This document shows positions 1-8,303 of a stretch of DNA of 64,000 bases, one piece after another. Made by a program: the position numbers and the translations under genes. The stretch's first letter is position 1. Each line of letters opens with the position of its first letter. The notes under the pieces are model-generated. The model had not been told where the DNA came from, searched no databases, and was given only the letters and a program-made list of their open reading frames with translations. The stretch is from Gramella sp. MAR_2010_147 (GTDB lineage Bacteria; Bacteroidota; Bacteroidia; Flavobacteriales; Flavobacteriaceae): contig NZ_LT629741.1 in assembly GCF_900105135.1 (NCBI RefSeq), positions 3,077,001-3,141,000 of the forward strand, written 5' to 3'.

Positions 1-296
1 GTTTTAAATTCAGGTTTGGCATTTTGGCCTCCAATTCTTAGTTTTCCGAATTTCCCCAAAGCCAGGTAAATTAAAAAAATAAGGAACAGGTTAATCGCTA
101 AAATGAAAAACCAGTCGGCATTTTCAGCCACCCCGGTTTGGAGATCGGTAAAAAAGGATTCGGCTTCTTTCTCAAAAATGAGCGTAAGCGCAATACTTAT
201 AATTATAAAAATGGACGAAGTAAAAAATACCGGTCCGTTTACTTCCAGACCAAATATGGATTTCTTTTCATCACTTCTGGTAACTTTTTCAGCCAT
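1..296 (-). CDS. BCCT family betaine/choline/carnitine transporter, N-terminal part (cut by window edge)
   Basis: Only the first 98 codons are in the window; the gene continues past position 1. It starts at an ATG whose complement is at 294-296. The visible protein has a short charged N-terminus, a first membrane helix following NGPVFFTSSIF, a loop, and a second helix ending in the YLALGKFGKLRIGG motif followed by PEF. That helix-plus-GKxxLGG-xxxPEF pattern is typical of the start of BCCT secondary transporters, which take up glycine betaine, choline or carnitine at the inner membrane. A porin gene lies just upstream on the same strand, so the two probably serve the same substrate route. The family call is fairly secure; the substrate is not. 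Confidence 0.75.
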   Translation of the reverse strand, partial: MAEKVTRSDEKKSIFGLEVNGPVFFTSSIFIIISIALTLIFEKEAESFFTDLQTGVAENADWFFILAINLFLIFLIYLALGKFGKLRIGGQNAKPEFK

Positions 297-317
297 ATAT
301 CTAATTTCTGTTAATTC

Positions 318-1472
318 TTAAAAATAATATCCAATATTAATATTGAATCTTGCTTCCCACTTCGCATCAGGATTTCCTACAGAGAAATCATCCACAAAAT
401 TTCCTCCAAGCCAGGAGTGATTGTATCCAGCGGCATAATCTATGTAGGTGTAAACATGTCCTGCACTCACCAGCACTCCCGTTACATTCATAAAGGAATC
501 TTCAAAACTTTCAATTTTCTTATCCATAAACCCAAAATCATTATAAAATTGAAGGTTGCTTATGGGGCCGAGTTTCACAGGAATATTTTTGGAAAAGGCC
601 AGGGTATAAATATTGAAATCTGAAGCGACTTCATAAGGCACTCCATAGGCTCCCATTTGCAAAACCTCATTAGATTCTTCCGGTAAATTTTTAGGGTCAT
701 TATTAATTCTCATCGCCTGGGCCTTTACATTCCAGTTCTTAAAATCGAATTCGTAATGAATGGCTAGCCCGTCATGTGAACCTGTTTCTTTGGTATCCAG
801 ATTATATAAACCGCCATACTGAGCAGAGATACCTAAACGATTTTTAATGGAATCACCAAACTTATAGATCAATTTCCCGTTTATTTGATTTACTTCTTTA
901 TTTCTACCCACCACATCATAAGAATATCTATCGGGGGAAGCTTCAGTATCACCACCAAAACGCAATTCTTCGGCATTTTTGTAGAAAGCGAGGTCATATT
1001 CAAAAGTGTCGTCCACATGAAGGTATTTTACGCCCATGTCATGATCGTCTTCCAACCCAAAATAATAAGTGAGGTTAAAGAACCAGTTGTGTGAATTATA
1101 TTGTTGAATTCCAAAAGGCACCTGGCTTAAACCTACCTGAATTTCTTCCTGTTCGTTAAAGCGATAACCTACCCAGCCCTGCTTCAGGAATCCTCCGCCG
1201 AAAGCCTGAGAATAAAGCCGGTATTCAGCATCCAGATAAATATCTTTCCATGAAGCATTAAAATTAATCCGGAACATATCATAGCCAAAGTCTCCACCTC
1301 TTTCTTTTTGTCCATCTTTCCAGGAAGAAAGATTGTAGTTGAATCTAAGTGCACCACCAACCGAAATCTCAGGTTTTTCCTGGGAGTAAACTGAAGGAGT
1401 TCCAGACGGTAATACTCCTATAATTAAAATGGAGGTGAATAGGAATTTCTGTAGGGTAGATATTCTCTTCAT
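318..1472 (-). CDS. outer-membrane porin-like beta-barrel protein
   Basis: 384 residues starting with a clear signal peptide (MKRIST, hydrophobic core, cleavage near VYSQ). The mature part is a run of alternating amphipathic strands rich in Tyr, Phe and Asn and ends in the aromatic residue expected of a BAM substrate (GYYF). It resembles phosphate-selective porin O/P-type barrels of Bacteroidota in length and strand pattern. It has no TonB plug domain and no TonB box, so passive diffusion is more likely than energised uptake. It precedes the BCCT transporter on the same strand with about 20 bases between them, which suggests an osmolyte route across both membranes. Specificity is inferred from context only. 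Confidence 0.65.
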   Translation of the reverse strand: MKRISTLQKFLFTSILIIGVLPSGTPSVYSQEKPEISVGGALRFNYNLSSWKDGQKERGGDFGYDMFRINFNASWKDIYLDAEYRLYSQAFGGGFLKQGWVGYRFNEQEEIQVGLSQVPFGIQQYNSHNWFFNLTYYFGLEDDHDMGVKYLHVDDTFEYDLAFYKNAEELRFGGDTEASPDRYSYDVVGRNKEVNQINGKLIYKFGDSIKNRLGISAQYGGLYNLDTKETGSHDGLAIHYEFDFKNWNVKAQAMRINNDPKNLPEESNEVLQMGAYGVPYEVASDFNIYTLAFSKNIPVKLGPISNLQFYNDFGFMDKKIESFEDSFMNVTGVLVSAGHVYTYIDYAAGYNHSWLGGNFVDDFSVGNPDAKWEARFNINIGYYF

Positions 1473-1555
1473 GTATTGAATGGTTGATAGAACTTCAAAT
1501 TAATGGAAAATAGAATGGAATCCTATTTAAGGTTCTTTTAATTTAAGATCTGATG

Positions 1556-1584
1556 ACAAAAAAAGCTCCCGTAAAAGGAGCTTT
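1556..1584 (-). terminator. intrinsic terminator of kdsA
   Basis: An 8-bp stem (AAAGCTCC at 1562-1569 pairing with GGAGCTTT at 1577-1584) with a short A-rich loop. Read on the minus strand it is followed by a run of T. It lies just past the kdsA stop codon. Confidence 0.75.
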
Positions 1585-1606
1585 CCAGGAATAGGTTTTA
1601 ATATTC

Positions 1607-2425
1607 TTATAAAGAATTTACAGTCTTTCTAATAGCTACAAGATTACTTAATAGCTTTTCCAGGTATGCAAGATCTAACATATTTGCACCATCACTTTTA
1701 GCATTTGCAGGATCAAAATGAGTTTCAATAAACAAGCCGTCTACTTTATTTACCACTCCGGCGCGTGCTATGGTTTCAATCATATCGGGTCTTCCTCCTG
1801 TAACTCCGCTACTCTGATTTGGTTGCTGAAGAGAATGCGTCACATCCAGTACTGTTGGAGCAAATTCACGCATAGTGGGAATGCCTCTAAAATCCACAAT
1901 CATATCCTGATAACCGAACATAGTACCGCGATCTGTCACCATCACCTGTTCATTATTACAATCGGTCACTTTGGTAACTGCGTGCTTCATAGCCTCCGGA
2001 CTCATAAACTGACCTTTTTTAAGATTGACCACTTTTCCGGTTTCAGCGGCAGCGACAACAAGATCAGTTTGCCTGACTAAAAATGCGGGAATCTGTAAAA
2101 CGTCTACATATTCTGCTGCTAATCTGGCGTCACTAACTTCATGGATATCTGTAACTGTAGGAATATTGAAAGTTTCAGAAACTTTTCTTAGAATTTTCAA
2201 TGCTTTTTCATCACCAATCCCGGTAAAACTATCAATTCTGCTACGATTTGCTTTTTTAAAAGAACCTTTGAAAACGTAAGGGATTTCCAGCTTATCGGTA
2301 ATGGAAACCACTTTTTCAGCAATTCTCAAAGCCATATCCTCGCCTTCTATGGCACAAGGCCCGGAAAGGAGAAAGAAGTTATTGGCTTCAGTATGTTTTA
2401 TATTCGGAATTTTACTTAGCTCCAT
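1607..2425 (-). CDS. kdsA: 3-deoxy-8-phosphooctulonate synthase (KDO8P synthase), metal-dependent type
   Basis: The protein condenses phosphoenolpyruvate with arabinose 5-phosphate to give KDO 8-phosphate for the lipopolysaccharide core; it is cytoplasmic. The 272-residue protein carries the family motifs GPCAIEGE near residues 22-29, FKGSFKKANR, and GVTGGRPDMIETIARAG. The Cys of GPCAIE (residue 24) marks the metal-dependent class; the metal-independent E. coli enzyme has Asn there. The start is the ATG at 2425 rather than an in-frame TTG nine bases upstream, because the promoter -7 box ends only about 16 bases before it. It is a single-gene unit with its own promoter and terminator. The identification is secure. 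Confidence 0.95.
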   Translation of the reverse strand: MELSKIPNIKHTEANNFFLLSGPCAIEGEDMALRIAEKVVSITDKLEIPYVFKGSFKKANRSRIDSFTGIGDEKALKILRKVSETFNIPTVTDIHEVSDARLAAEYVDVLQIPAFLVRQTDLVVAAAETGKVVNLKKGQFMSPEAMKHAVTKVTDCNNEQVMVTDRGTMFGYQDMIVDFRGIPTMREFAPTVLDVTHSLQQPNQSSGVTGGRPDMIETIARAGVVNKVDGLFIETHFDPANAKSDGANMLDLAYLEKLLSNLVAIRKTVNSL

Positions 2426-2441
2426 TTTATTCAATTTATCG

Positions 2442-2472
2442 CAAAGGTAATTGTTTTAAATCCTCAGTGCAA
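2442..2472 (-). promoter_or_regulatory. Bacteroidota-type promoter of kdsA
   Basis: On the minus strand TTG (complement at 2470-2472), a 20-base spacer and TACCTTTG (complement at 2442-2449) match the sigma-ABfr consensus TTG-N19-21-TAnnTTTG. It would give a 5' leader of only about a dozen bases before the ATG at 2425. Confidence 0.7.
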
Positions 2473-2553
2473 TTGCATGGTTCTGATATTGCTTTTACCA
2501 AAAAGTATTTTTAAGTAAATTAGAAGAATGTTTAACGCTAATAATCCAGTCGT

Positions 2554-3039
2554 ATGAAAATTTATGCGTTTTTAGTTCCCCAATTTCAGCAGGAAATAGC
2601 TTTGACCGAAAAGTTTTTAAAAAGAATCCCTGAAGATAAGATGGATTGGAAGCCCCATGATAAATCCATGAGCATTCAGGAACTGGCAAATCATTTAGCT
2701 GAAATTCCTGAATGGGTTGCCGGTACTATGGATTTTGAAGCTTGGGATCTGAAGGATTATCAGGCTCCGGCGAAAACTTCAGTCAACGAAATTCTGGAAG
2801 ATCTAAGGAATAACGCATCCATGGCCGAGAAAGCACTTCAAAAGCCAGATGAAGTATATCGTGAAACCTGGAAAATGACCGAAGGTGAAACTGTTCTGAT
2901 GGAAATGCCTAGATTCAATGTTCTGCAATCTATCGTGATGAACCAATTTCCGCATCACCGGGCGCAACTGGGAGTTTATTTTAGATTACTGGATATTTCG
3001 GTACCAGCTACCTATGGGCCATCTGCAGATGAGCAATAA
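2554..3039 (+). CDS. DinB family protein
   Basis: 161 residues forming a predicted four-helix DinB/YfiT-type bundle. Putative metal-binding histidines are seen in NHLAEIPEW (around residue 47) and in the FPHHRAQLGVYFRLL segment near the C-terminus, which is the classic third-histidine region. Family members are metal-dependent, thiol-related enzymes or damage-induced proteins. No specific substrate can be assigned. The gene stands alone between kdsA (divergent) and a small membrane protein gene. A second, distinct member of the superfamily (YfiT/BstA) lies near 17.3 kb. The fold call is good; the function is unknown. Confidence 0.8.
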   Translation: MKIYAFLVPQFQQEIALTEKFLKRIPEDKMDWKPHDKSMSIQELANHLAEIPEWVAGTMDFEAWDLKDYQAPAKTSVNEILEDLRNNASMAEKALQKPDEVYRETWKMTEGETVLMEMPRFNVLQSIVMNQFPHHRAQLGVYFRLLDISVPATYGPSADEQ

Positions 3040-3071
3040 TTTTACTTATTTTTGCCTGAATTTAGCTCAGC

Positions 3072-3236
3072 ATGTATAATTATTTAGTCAATTTTCTATT
3101 GCTTTTAGGCTTCGGAATTTTTTTCTATTCCAGAATAGGAATGGACTGGAAACTCTATATTCTTATTGCAGCTGCATTAGGACATCTTACAGTTTTCTTC
3201 ATTAAACTGAAAAAATCCCAAAAACATACTGATTAG
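3072..3236 (+). CDS. small membrane protein, 54 residues, function unknown
   Basis: An open frame of 54 codons from ATG 3072 to a TAG ending at 3236. It encodes two hydrophobic segments (roughly residues 5-20 and 28-44) separated by SRIGMDWK and a Lys-rich cytoplasmic tail. A TATTTTTG box at 3047-3054 could serve as its own -7 element. It fits cleanly between the DinB gene and typA with no competing frame. I do not recognise a family. Its compact two-helix layout and the space around it suggest a real gene, but codon evidence alone is limited. Confidence 0.5.
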   Translation: MYNYLVNFLLLLGFGIFFYSRIGMDWKLYILIAAALGHLTVFFIKLKKSQKHTD

Positions 3237-3286
3237 CAGCGAATTAAATATTTTATAAACCACGATGGTTTAGCGAAAAATAGCTG

Positions 3287-3294
3287 TACATTTG
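3287..3294 (+). promoter_or_regulatory. candidate -7 promoter element of typA
   Basis: TACATTTG matches the TAnnTTTG -7 box of Bacteroidota and lies 21 bases before the typA ATG. No good TTG is seen at the -33 position, so the call rests on the -7 box and its location. Confidence 0.4.
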
Positions 3295-3315
3295 CAGCCT
3301 TAAAAATAAGGCTAC

Positions 3316-5118
3316 ATGACAGCTATTAGAAATATCGCGATTATCGCACACGTTGACCACGGTAAAACTACCCTGGTTGATAAAATTATGCATCACTGTG
3401 AATTGTTCCGTGATAACCAGTCTACGGGTGAGCTTATTCTGGACAATAATGATCTTGAGAGGGAGCGTGGAATTACCATTACCTCTAAGAACGTTTCGGT
3501 TACTTACAAAGACACAAAAATTAATATTATCGATACTCCTGGTCACGCCGATTTTGGTGGTGAAGTAGAGCGGGTATTAAATATGGCCGATGGTGTATTA
3601 CTGTTGGTAGATGCTTTTGAAGGCCCGATGCCTCAAACTCGTTTCGTATTGCAGAAAGCGATAGATCTTGGATTGAAGCCATGTGTGGTGGTAAATAAAG
3701 TTGATAAAGAAAACTGTACTCCAGATGAGGTTCATGAAAAGGTATTTGACCTTATGTTTGAACTGGGTGCAGAAGAATGGCAGCTGGATTTCCCAACCGT
3801 TTATGGTTCGGCGAAGAACAACTGGATGAGCGACGACTGGAGAAATGAAACTGATACTATTGAGCCTCTGCTTGATATGGTAATGGAACATATTCCTGCA
3901 CCAAAGGTAGATCTTGAGGGAACTCCACAAATGTTGATTACTTCTCTGGATTTCTCTTCATTTACCGGGCGTATTGCGATTGGTAGATTGCAGAGAGGAA
4001 CTTTAAAAGAAAATCAGCAGGTTTCTTTGGTGAAGCGTGATGGAAGTATCAAGAAAACAAGAATTAAAGAACTACATACTTTCGAAGGTTTAGGCCGTAG
4101 AAAGATAGAGGAAGTACAGGCTGGAGATATTTGTGCGATCGTAGGTCTGGAAGGTTTTGAAATTGGTGATACGGTTGCCGATTTTGAAAATCCTGAAGGA
4201 CTTAAAACAATTCGTATTGATGAGCCTACGATGAGTATGCTTTTCACAATTAACGATTCACCTTTCTTCGGAAAAGATGGAAAATTCGTTACTTCAAGAC
4301 ATATCAAGGAACGTTTGATGAAAGAGCTTGAGAAGAACCTTGCTCTTCGTGTTAATGAGACTGATAGTGCTGATAAATTTCTAGTGTATGGTCGTGGAGT
4401 ACTTCACTTATCTGTTCTTATCGAAACTATGAGACGTGAAGGTTACGAACTTCAAATTGGACAGCCACAGGTAATTATCAAGGAAATTGACGGAGTTAAA
4501 TGTGAGCCTGTTGAAGAATTAACGATAGATCTTCCGGAAGATGTTTCTGGTAAAGCCGTGGAAATGGTTACCATGAGAAAAGGGGAGATGCTTTCTATGG
4601 AAGCTAAGGGAGATAGAATGAATATTCAGTTCCTTGTTCCGTCTCGTGGAATTATTGGTTTAAGAAATCAATTGCTTACAGCTACTGCAGGTGAAGCGAT
4701 CATGGCGCACCGTTATAAAGAATATCAGCCTGTAAAAGGTGGAATTCCGGAACGTCAGAATGGTTCTTTGGTTTCTATGGAAAAAGGAAAAGCGATTCCT
4801 TATTCTATTGATAAACTACAGGATAGAGGTAAGTTCTTTGTAGATCCGGGAGAAGATATTTATGAAGGTCAGGTAATTGGTGAAAACTCTCGTCAGGATG
4901 ATATGGCGGTGAATATCACTAAGACCAAAAAGCTTTCTAACGTACGTTCTTCAGGAGCAGATGATAAAGCGAAGATCGTTCCTGCAATTAAGTTTTCTTT
5001 GGAAGAAGCTTTAGAATATATTCAGAAAGATGAATATGTTGAGGTAACTCCAAATCACTTGAGGTTGAGAAAAGTGCTGCTTACTGAAAACGAAAGAAAA
5101 AGATCTAAAGCGATCTAA
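3316..5118 (+). CDS. typA: translational GTPase TypA/BipA
   Basis: 600 residues, the normal length of TypA. The GTPase motifs are visible in order: AHVDHGKTTL (G1, residues 10-19), RGITI (G2), DTPGHADFGGE (G3), NKVDK (G4). These are followed by the EF-Tu-like domain 2, domain III, an EF-G-like domain V (SRGIIGLRNQLLT), and the TypA-specific C-terminal region. The protein binds ribosomes, helps 50S assembly at low temperature or under stress, and influences expression of surface and virulence genes in other bacteria. It is transcribed alone and ends at a good hairpin terminator. Confidence 0.97.
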   Translation: MTAIRNIAIIAHVDHGKTTLVDKIMHHCELFRDNQSTGELILDNNDLERERGITITSKNVSVTYKDTKINIIDTPGHADFGGEVERVLNMADGVLLLVDAFEGPMPQTRFVLQKAIDLGLKPCVVVNKVDKENCTPDEVHEKVFDLMFELGAEEWQLDFPTVYGSAKNNWMSDDWRNETDTIEPLLDMVMEHIPAPKVDLEGTPQMLITSLDFSSFTGRIAIGRLQRGTLKENQQVSLVKRDGSIKKTRIKELHTFEGLGRRKIEEVQAGDICAIVGLEGFEIGDTVADFENPEGLKTIRIDEPTMSMLFTINDSPFFGKDGKFVTSRHIKERLMKELEKNLALRVNETDSADKFLVYGRGVLHLSVLIETMRREGYELQIGQPQVIIKEIDGVKCEPVEELTIDLPEDVSGKAVEMVTMRKGEMLSMEAKGDRMNIQFLVPSRGIIGLRNQLLTATAGEAIMAHRYKEYQPVKGGIPERQNGSLVSMEKGKAIPYSIDKLQDRGKFFVDPGEDIYEGQVIGENSRQDDMAVNITKTKKLSNVRSSGADDKAKIVPAIKFSLEEALEYIQKDEYVEVTPNHLRLRKVLLTENERKRSKAI

Positions 5119-5120
5119 AA

Positions 5121-5162
5121 TCTCATCTCATCCTGAGCGTAGACGAAGGATAAATGAGAGAT
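5121..5162. repeat. REP-like palindromic repeat (CCTGAGCG...CGAAGG type)
   Basis: The core CCTGAGCGTAGACGAAGG at 5132-5149 belongs to the small palindromic family often seen between Bacteroidota genes as CCTGAGCGCAGTCGAAGG. It sits inside a larger imperfect inverted repeat (TCTCAT near 5121, ATGAGAGATG near 5155) immediately after the typA stop codon. A related but different copy is at 53899-53927. It could be a mobile REP-like element or part of the 3' end structure of the typA transcript. Confidence 0.5.
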
Positions 5163-5174
5163 GAAAATATAAAG

Positions 5175-5198
5175 AGCCTGCCGTTAGGTGGGCTTTTT
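5175..5198 (+). terminator. intrinsic terminator of typA
   Basis: An 8-bp stem (AGCCTGCC with GGTGGGCT, including two G-T pairs) and loop GTTA, followed by TTTT. Confidence 0.75.
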
Positions 5199-5300
5199 CA
5201 TGCATAAACATCGCCTTAAAAGATTATAAAAATAAGGTGTAGGAGAAACAGAAATGATTTTTCTGAATCATATTTCTCCAATAAATTGTATCAAATCCAA

Positions 5301-6203
5301 ATGGATAAATCTATACTGAAAGGCTCTATTCTGGTGGGCTTAGGCGCATGTAGCTACGGAATGCTTACCACCTTTGTGAAAATGGCATATGCTGATGGGT
5401 ATACCTCCCACGAAGTTACTTTCTCACAAATGGCTTTGGGAGTCATAGGACTTTTGCTGATCAATTTATTTGTTAGGAGGAAGCAAACTGATGTAGCTGA
5501 AGTATCCAGAACCAGGAGTAAGTTAAAATTGATGGCTGCAGGAACAACCTTGGGGCTTACCAGTACTTTTTACTATCTGGCAGTTAAATACATCCCTGTT
5601 TCCATAGGTATTGTCATGCTGATGCAAAGCGTCTGGATGGGAGTAGTGCTGGAAGCTTTGATACAGCGCAAGAAGCCCGAAGCGAAAAAGAATATCGCCG
5701 TTATTGCTATTCTGCTAGGTACATTGATGGCGACCAATGTTCTTAACGATTCATTTGTGATAGACTGGAGAGGAATTGGTTGGGGATTTTTGGCAGCAAT
5801 GTCTTATACCGGAACCATTTATTGTTCAAATACCGTTTCACTGGAGATGCATTCCCTAAAACGCAGCCTCTGGATGATGATAGGGGGATTTCTTATTGTG
5901 AGTGCTATTTCTTTGCCTTATTTGGTTGTAGAGTACCGAATGGAAATCCTGCTGAACTGGGGGCTGGTCTTAGCTCTTTTTGGCACCATTCTACCACCAT
6001 TACTTTACACCGCGGGAATGCCTAAAATAGATGTGGGACTCGGTGCGATCATATCATCTATAGAACTGCCTGCAGCTGTATTGATGGCCTATTTTTTATT
6101 GAACGAAAAAGTTGATCTGGCGCAATGGCTGGGGATAGTTTTGATCCTGCTGGCGGTAGTCCAAATGAATTTAAGGAAAAGGAAGTCTTCTAGAGTTCAA
6201 TAA
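5301..6203 (+). CDS. EamA/DMT family transporter
   Basis: 300 residues with about ten predicted transmembrane helices in two tandem EamA repeats, each beginning with a glycine-rich helix (first repeat GSILVGLGACSYGML; second repeat around residue 155, RGIGWGFLAAMSYTGTIY). DMT exporters move metabolites such as amino acids or nucleosides across the inner membrane; the substrate cannot be read from sequence. The ATG at 5301 was preferred to a TTG at 5286 because the hydrophobic N-terminus starts normally from it. The gene is monocistronic. Confidence 0.85.
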   Translation: MDKSILKGSILVGLGACSYGMLTTFVKMAYADGYTSHEVTFSQMALGVIGLLLINLFVRRKQTDVAEVSRTRSKLKLMAAGTTLGLTSTFYYLAVKYIPVSIGIVMLMQSVWMGVVLEALIQRKKPEAKKNIAVIAILLGTLMATNVLNDSFVIDWRGIGWGFLAAMSYTGTIYCSNTVSLEMHSLKRSLWMMIGGFLIVSAISLPYLVVEYRMEILLNWGLVLALFGTILPPLLYTAGMPKIDVGLGAIISSIELPAAVLMAYFLLNEKVDLAQWLGIVLILLAVVQMNLRKRKSSRVQ

Positions 6204-6296
6204 TTTATACCACTATATTGTTAAGTTTAGGCCGAGCCAACTAAGAATTCAAATTTTTTAAATAATATTAAACCTTAAATATTATTGTCTAATTAG

Positions 6297-7043
6297 CTAC
6301 TTAGAGTATTTGAAGTGGGCTGCCAGGGCTGCTCCCAGGATACCTGAATCATTTCTAAGTTCTGCTGGAATTACAGGTGTTTCTGTATCTAGGTATTCTT
6401 CAAATTCATGCCAGTCATTGGAAATTCCACCTCCAATCAACATTGCATCTGGATTGAGAATCTTTTCAACGTATTTCAGAAAAGTATTAAATCTGCTTCC
6501 CCATTCTTTATAACTTAAATTCTGTTCTGTCTTTATGGACGAAGCAGCCCATTGTTCAATTTTCTCAAAATCCTTATAAGGGATCTGTCCCAATTCAAAA
6601 TTAGGAATGAGTTCGCCTCTCAAATAAGCACCACTCCCGAGTCCGGTTCCAATCGTGATCATTAAAATAAAACCATCCAGGTCTTTTCCTGCACCGTATT
6701 TAACTTCAGCAAGACCTGCAGCATCCGCGTCATTGATCACGGTAAAACTTAGCCCGGTGGCATTTTCGAACAGCTCATCTACATTTACATCAATCCATTT
6801 CTTACTAAGATTGCCTTCGTGCTTACAGATACCTTTCTTTACAATGGTGGGAAATCCGCAGCCTACAACGCCTTTATAATTAAAATGCTGTACCATTTCA
6901 TTTACGGCACTGGCCATTTCTTCAGGTTCCCGATTTTCTGGAGTAATAATTTTATGAACGGCAGTTTTTAATTTCCCGCTATTCATATCTACTATCGCTC
7001 CTTTTAGACTGGAACCGCCTATGTCTATTCCTAAAATGTCCAT
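6297..7043 (-). CDS. ppgK: ROK family kinase, polyphosphate glucokinase-like
   Basis: 248 residues with the ROK/actin-like ATPase signature: DIGGSSLKGAIVD at the N-terminus (phosphate 1), VINDADAAGLAE (catalytic Asp region), and ITIGTGLGSGAYLRGEL (phosphate 2). The short length, the lack of the ROK zinc-finger cysteines and the LGQIPYKDFEKIEQWAA segment match the strictly polyphosphate- or ATP/polyphosphate-dependent glucokinases (PpgK) rather than the 300-residue ROK glucokinases. It would phosphorylate glucose to glucose 6-phosphate in the cytoplasm. Whether polyphosphate is the real donor here is inference. Confidence 0.8.
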   Translation of the reverse strand: MDILGIDIGGSSLKGAIVDMNSGKLKTAVHKIITPENREPEEMASAVNEMVQHFNYKGVVGCGFPTIVKKGICKHEGNLSKKWIDVNVDELFENATGLSFTVINDADAAGLAEVKYGAGKDLDGFILMITIGTGLGSGAYLRGELIPNFELGQIPYKDFEKIEQWAASSIKTEQNLSYKEWGSRFNTFLKYVEKILNPDAMLIGGGISNDWHEFEEYLDTETPVIPAELRNDSGILGAALAAHFKYSK

Positions 7044-7186
7044 TTTGTTATCTGAAGAGCTTACAAGTTATTAAAAATGCAATTCTTCCGTGTGAGTTTT
7101 TCAGAATGTTTACAATATCTTTTAGAAGTTTTTGCTCTTTCCGAAGATTCTAGAATGTAAGAGGCTTGTAAAATTTTGGTCTTATT

Positions 7187-7375
7187 TTAAGAATTCCAAT
7201 CTTTATTTTTAGGGTACCAGATAGAAACGACCATTGAAATTAAAATCAGAATATTTGCAGTGATGCGTAGAAAAAAGCCTGTATCAAAATTAGTTGGATA
7301 AGCATTCCATAAATTTCCGATAATAAGTAGTACAGATAAGAAAAGTATAAAATAGGCTGCTTTCTTACTTCTCAT
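7187..7375 (-). CDS. small two-helix membrane protein, 62 residues
   Basis: Starts at the ATG at 7375, one base after the ftsE stop codon. Translation could start 15 codons further upstream inside ftsE, but the MRSKKAAY start gives a normal positively charged N-terminus followed by a hydrophobic helix (YFILFLSVLLIIG) and a second helix (ITANILILISMVVSIW). It ends in a short Lys-rich tail. It is very probably translationally coupled to ftsE. No family is recognised. Confidence 0.6.
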   Translation of the reverse strand: MRSKKAAYFILFLSVLLIIGNLWNAYPTNFDTGFFLRITANILILISMVVSIWYPKNKDWNS

Positions 7376-7376
7376 T

Positions 7377-8060
7377 TTACACCGATTTCTGTACCACTTC
7401 AAAAACACGCTGCCCGTCACATTTCAAAGTTTTGGAAGGATACTTGAGAAGCAATGCATAATCATGAGTAGCCATCAGGATAGTATTCCCGTTTCGGCTG
7501 ATTTCCTGGAGCACTTCCATTACTTCTACAGAGGTTTGTGGATCCAGGTTTCCGGTAGGTTCATCTGCCAGGATCAATTCTGGATCGTTTAACAAAGCTC
7601 TGGCAATAGCTACACGTTGCTGTTCTCCTCCTGAAAGTTGATAAGGATATTTAAAGCCTTTTGTTTTCATTCCCACCTTGTCCAGAACTTCATCAATCTT
7701 GCTGTCCATTCCTTTCTGATCTTTCCAGCCTGTTGCTTTTAAAACAAAAAGAAGATTGTCTTTTATATTTCTGTCTGTAAGTAATTTGAAATCCTGAAAA
7801 ACCACTCCTAGTTTACGGCGCAAATACGGAATGTCTTTTTCCTTTAAAGTTCTGAGATTGAAATCTACAATATGGCCCTCACCTTCAGTAAGTGGCAGGT
7901 CACCATACAGGGTTTTCATAAAACTACTTTTTCCGGTCCCGGTTTTTCCAATGAGGTAGACAAAATCACCTTTATTCACCTTGACGTCGACTTCAGATAA
8001 AATAAGGCTCTCACGTTGGTAAATTGCCGCATTGTTTAGTTCCAGAACAGTTTCAGACAT
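7377..8060 (-). CDS. ftsE: cell-division ABC transporter ATP-binding protein FtsE
   Basis: 227 residues, the usual size of FtsE. Walker A GKTGTGKSS is near residue 38, the signature LSGGEQQR near 143, Walker B LILADEPTGNLD just after, and the H-loop ATHD near 197. FtsE works with the membrane protein FtsX to control periplasmic peptidoglycan hydrolases during division. No ftsX is adjacent; a small membrane protein gene follows instead, and an FtsX/LolE-type permease lies far away at 60.9 kb. LolD-type ATPases are close relatives, so a lipoprotein-export role is the main alternative. Confidence 0.8.
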   Translation of the reverse strand: MSETVLELNNAAIYQRESLILSEVDVKVNKGDFVYLIGKTGTGKSSFMKTLYGDLPLTEGEGHIVDFNLRTLKEKDIPYLRRKLGVVFQDFKLLTDRNIKDNLLFVLKATGWKDQKGMDSKIDEVLDKVGMKTKGFKYPYQLSGGEQQRVAIARALLNDPELILADEPTGNLDPQTSVEVMEVLQEISRNGNTILMATHDYALLLKYPSKTLKCDGQRVFEVVQKSV

Positions 8061-8303
8061 GAAATTAATAGTTTGATTAAATGTTTTTCTTTACAGCTTT
8101 CAAATATAACCGGGAAAACACTTCCTTATTATAATTCGGCTTGTGAAAATATAATTTTTAAATGTCCGGTATAGAGCTTCAAATATACATTTTTCAAAAG
8201 TTGCTGAAATACTTTTTTTGCCATTAACATAATTATAGAACTTTATCGGCGTTATAGAAGCAAGCTTTAAATTATCTTTGATCACCAATTTAAAAAACAT
8301 TAA

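Noticed and set aside
885..1094. Plus-strand open frame inside the porin gene
   Set aside because: Antisense shadow of the porin coding sequence with no signal, motif or promoter of its own; many similar frames inside kdsA, pepT and other genes were dropped for the same reason.
2495..2689. Minus-strand frame upstream of kdsA and across the DinB gene start
   Set aside because: Overlaps the well-supported DinB coding region and has no motif; the kdsA promoter does not serve it.
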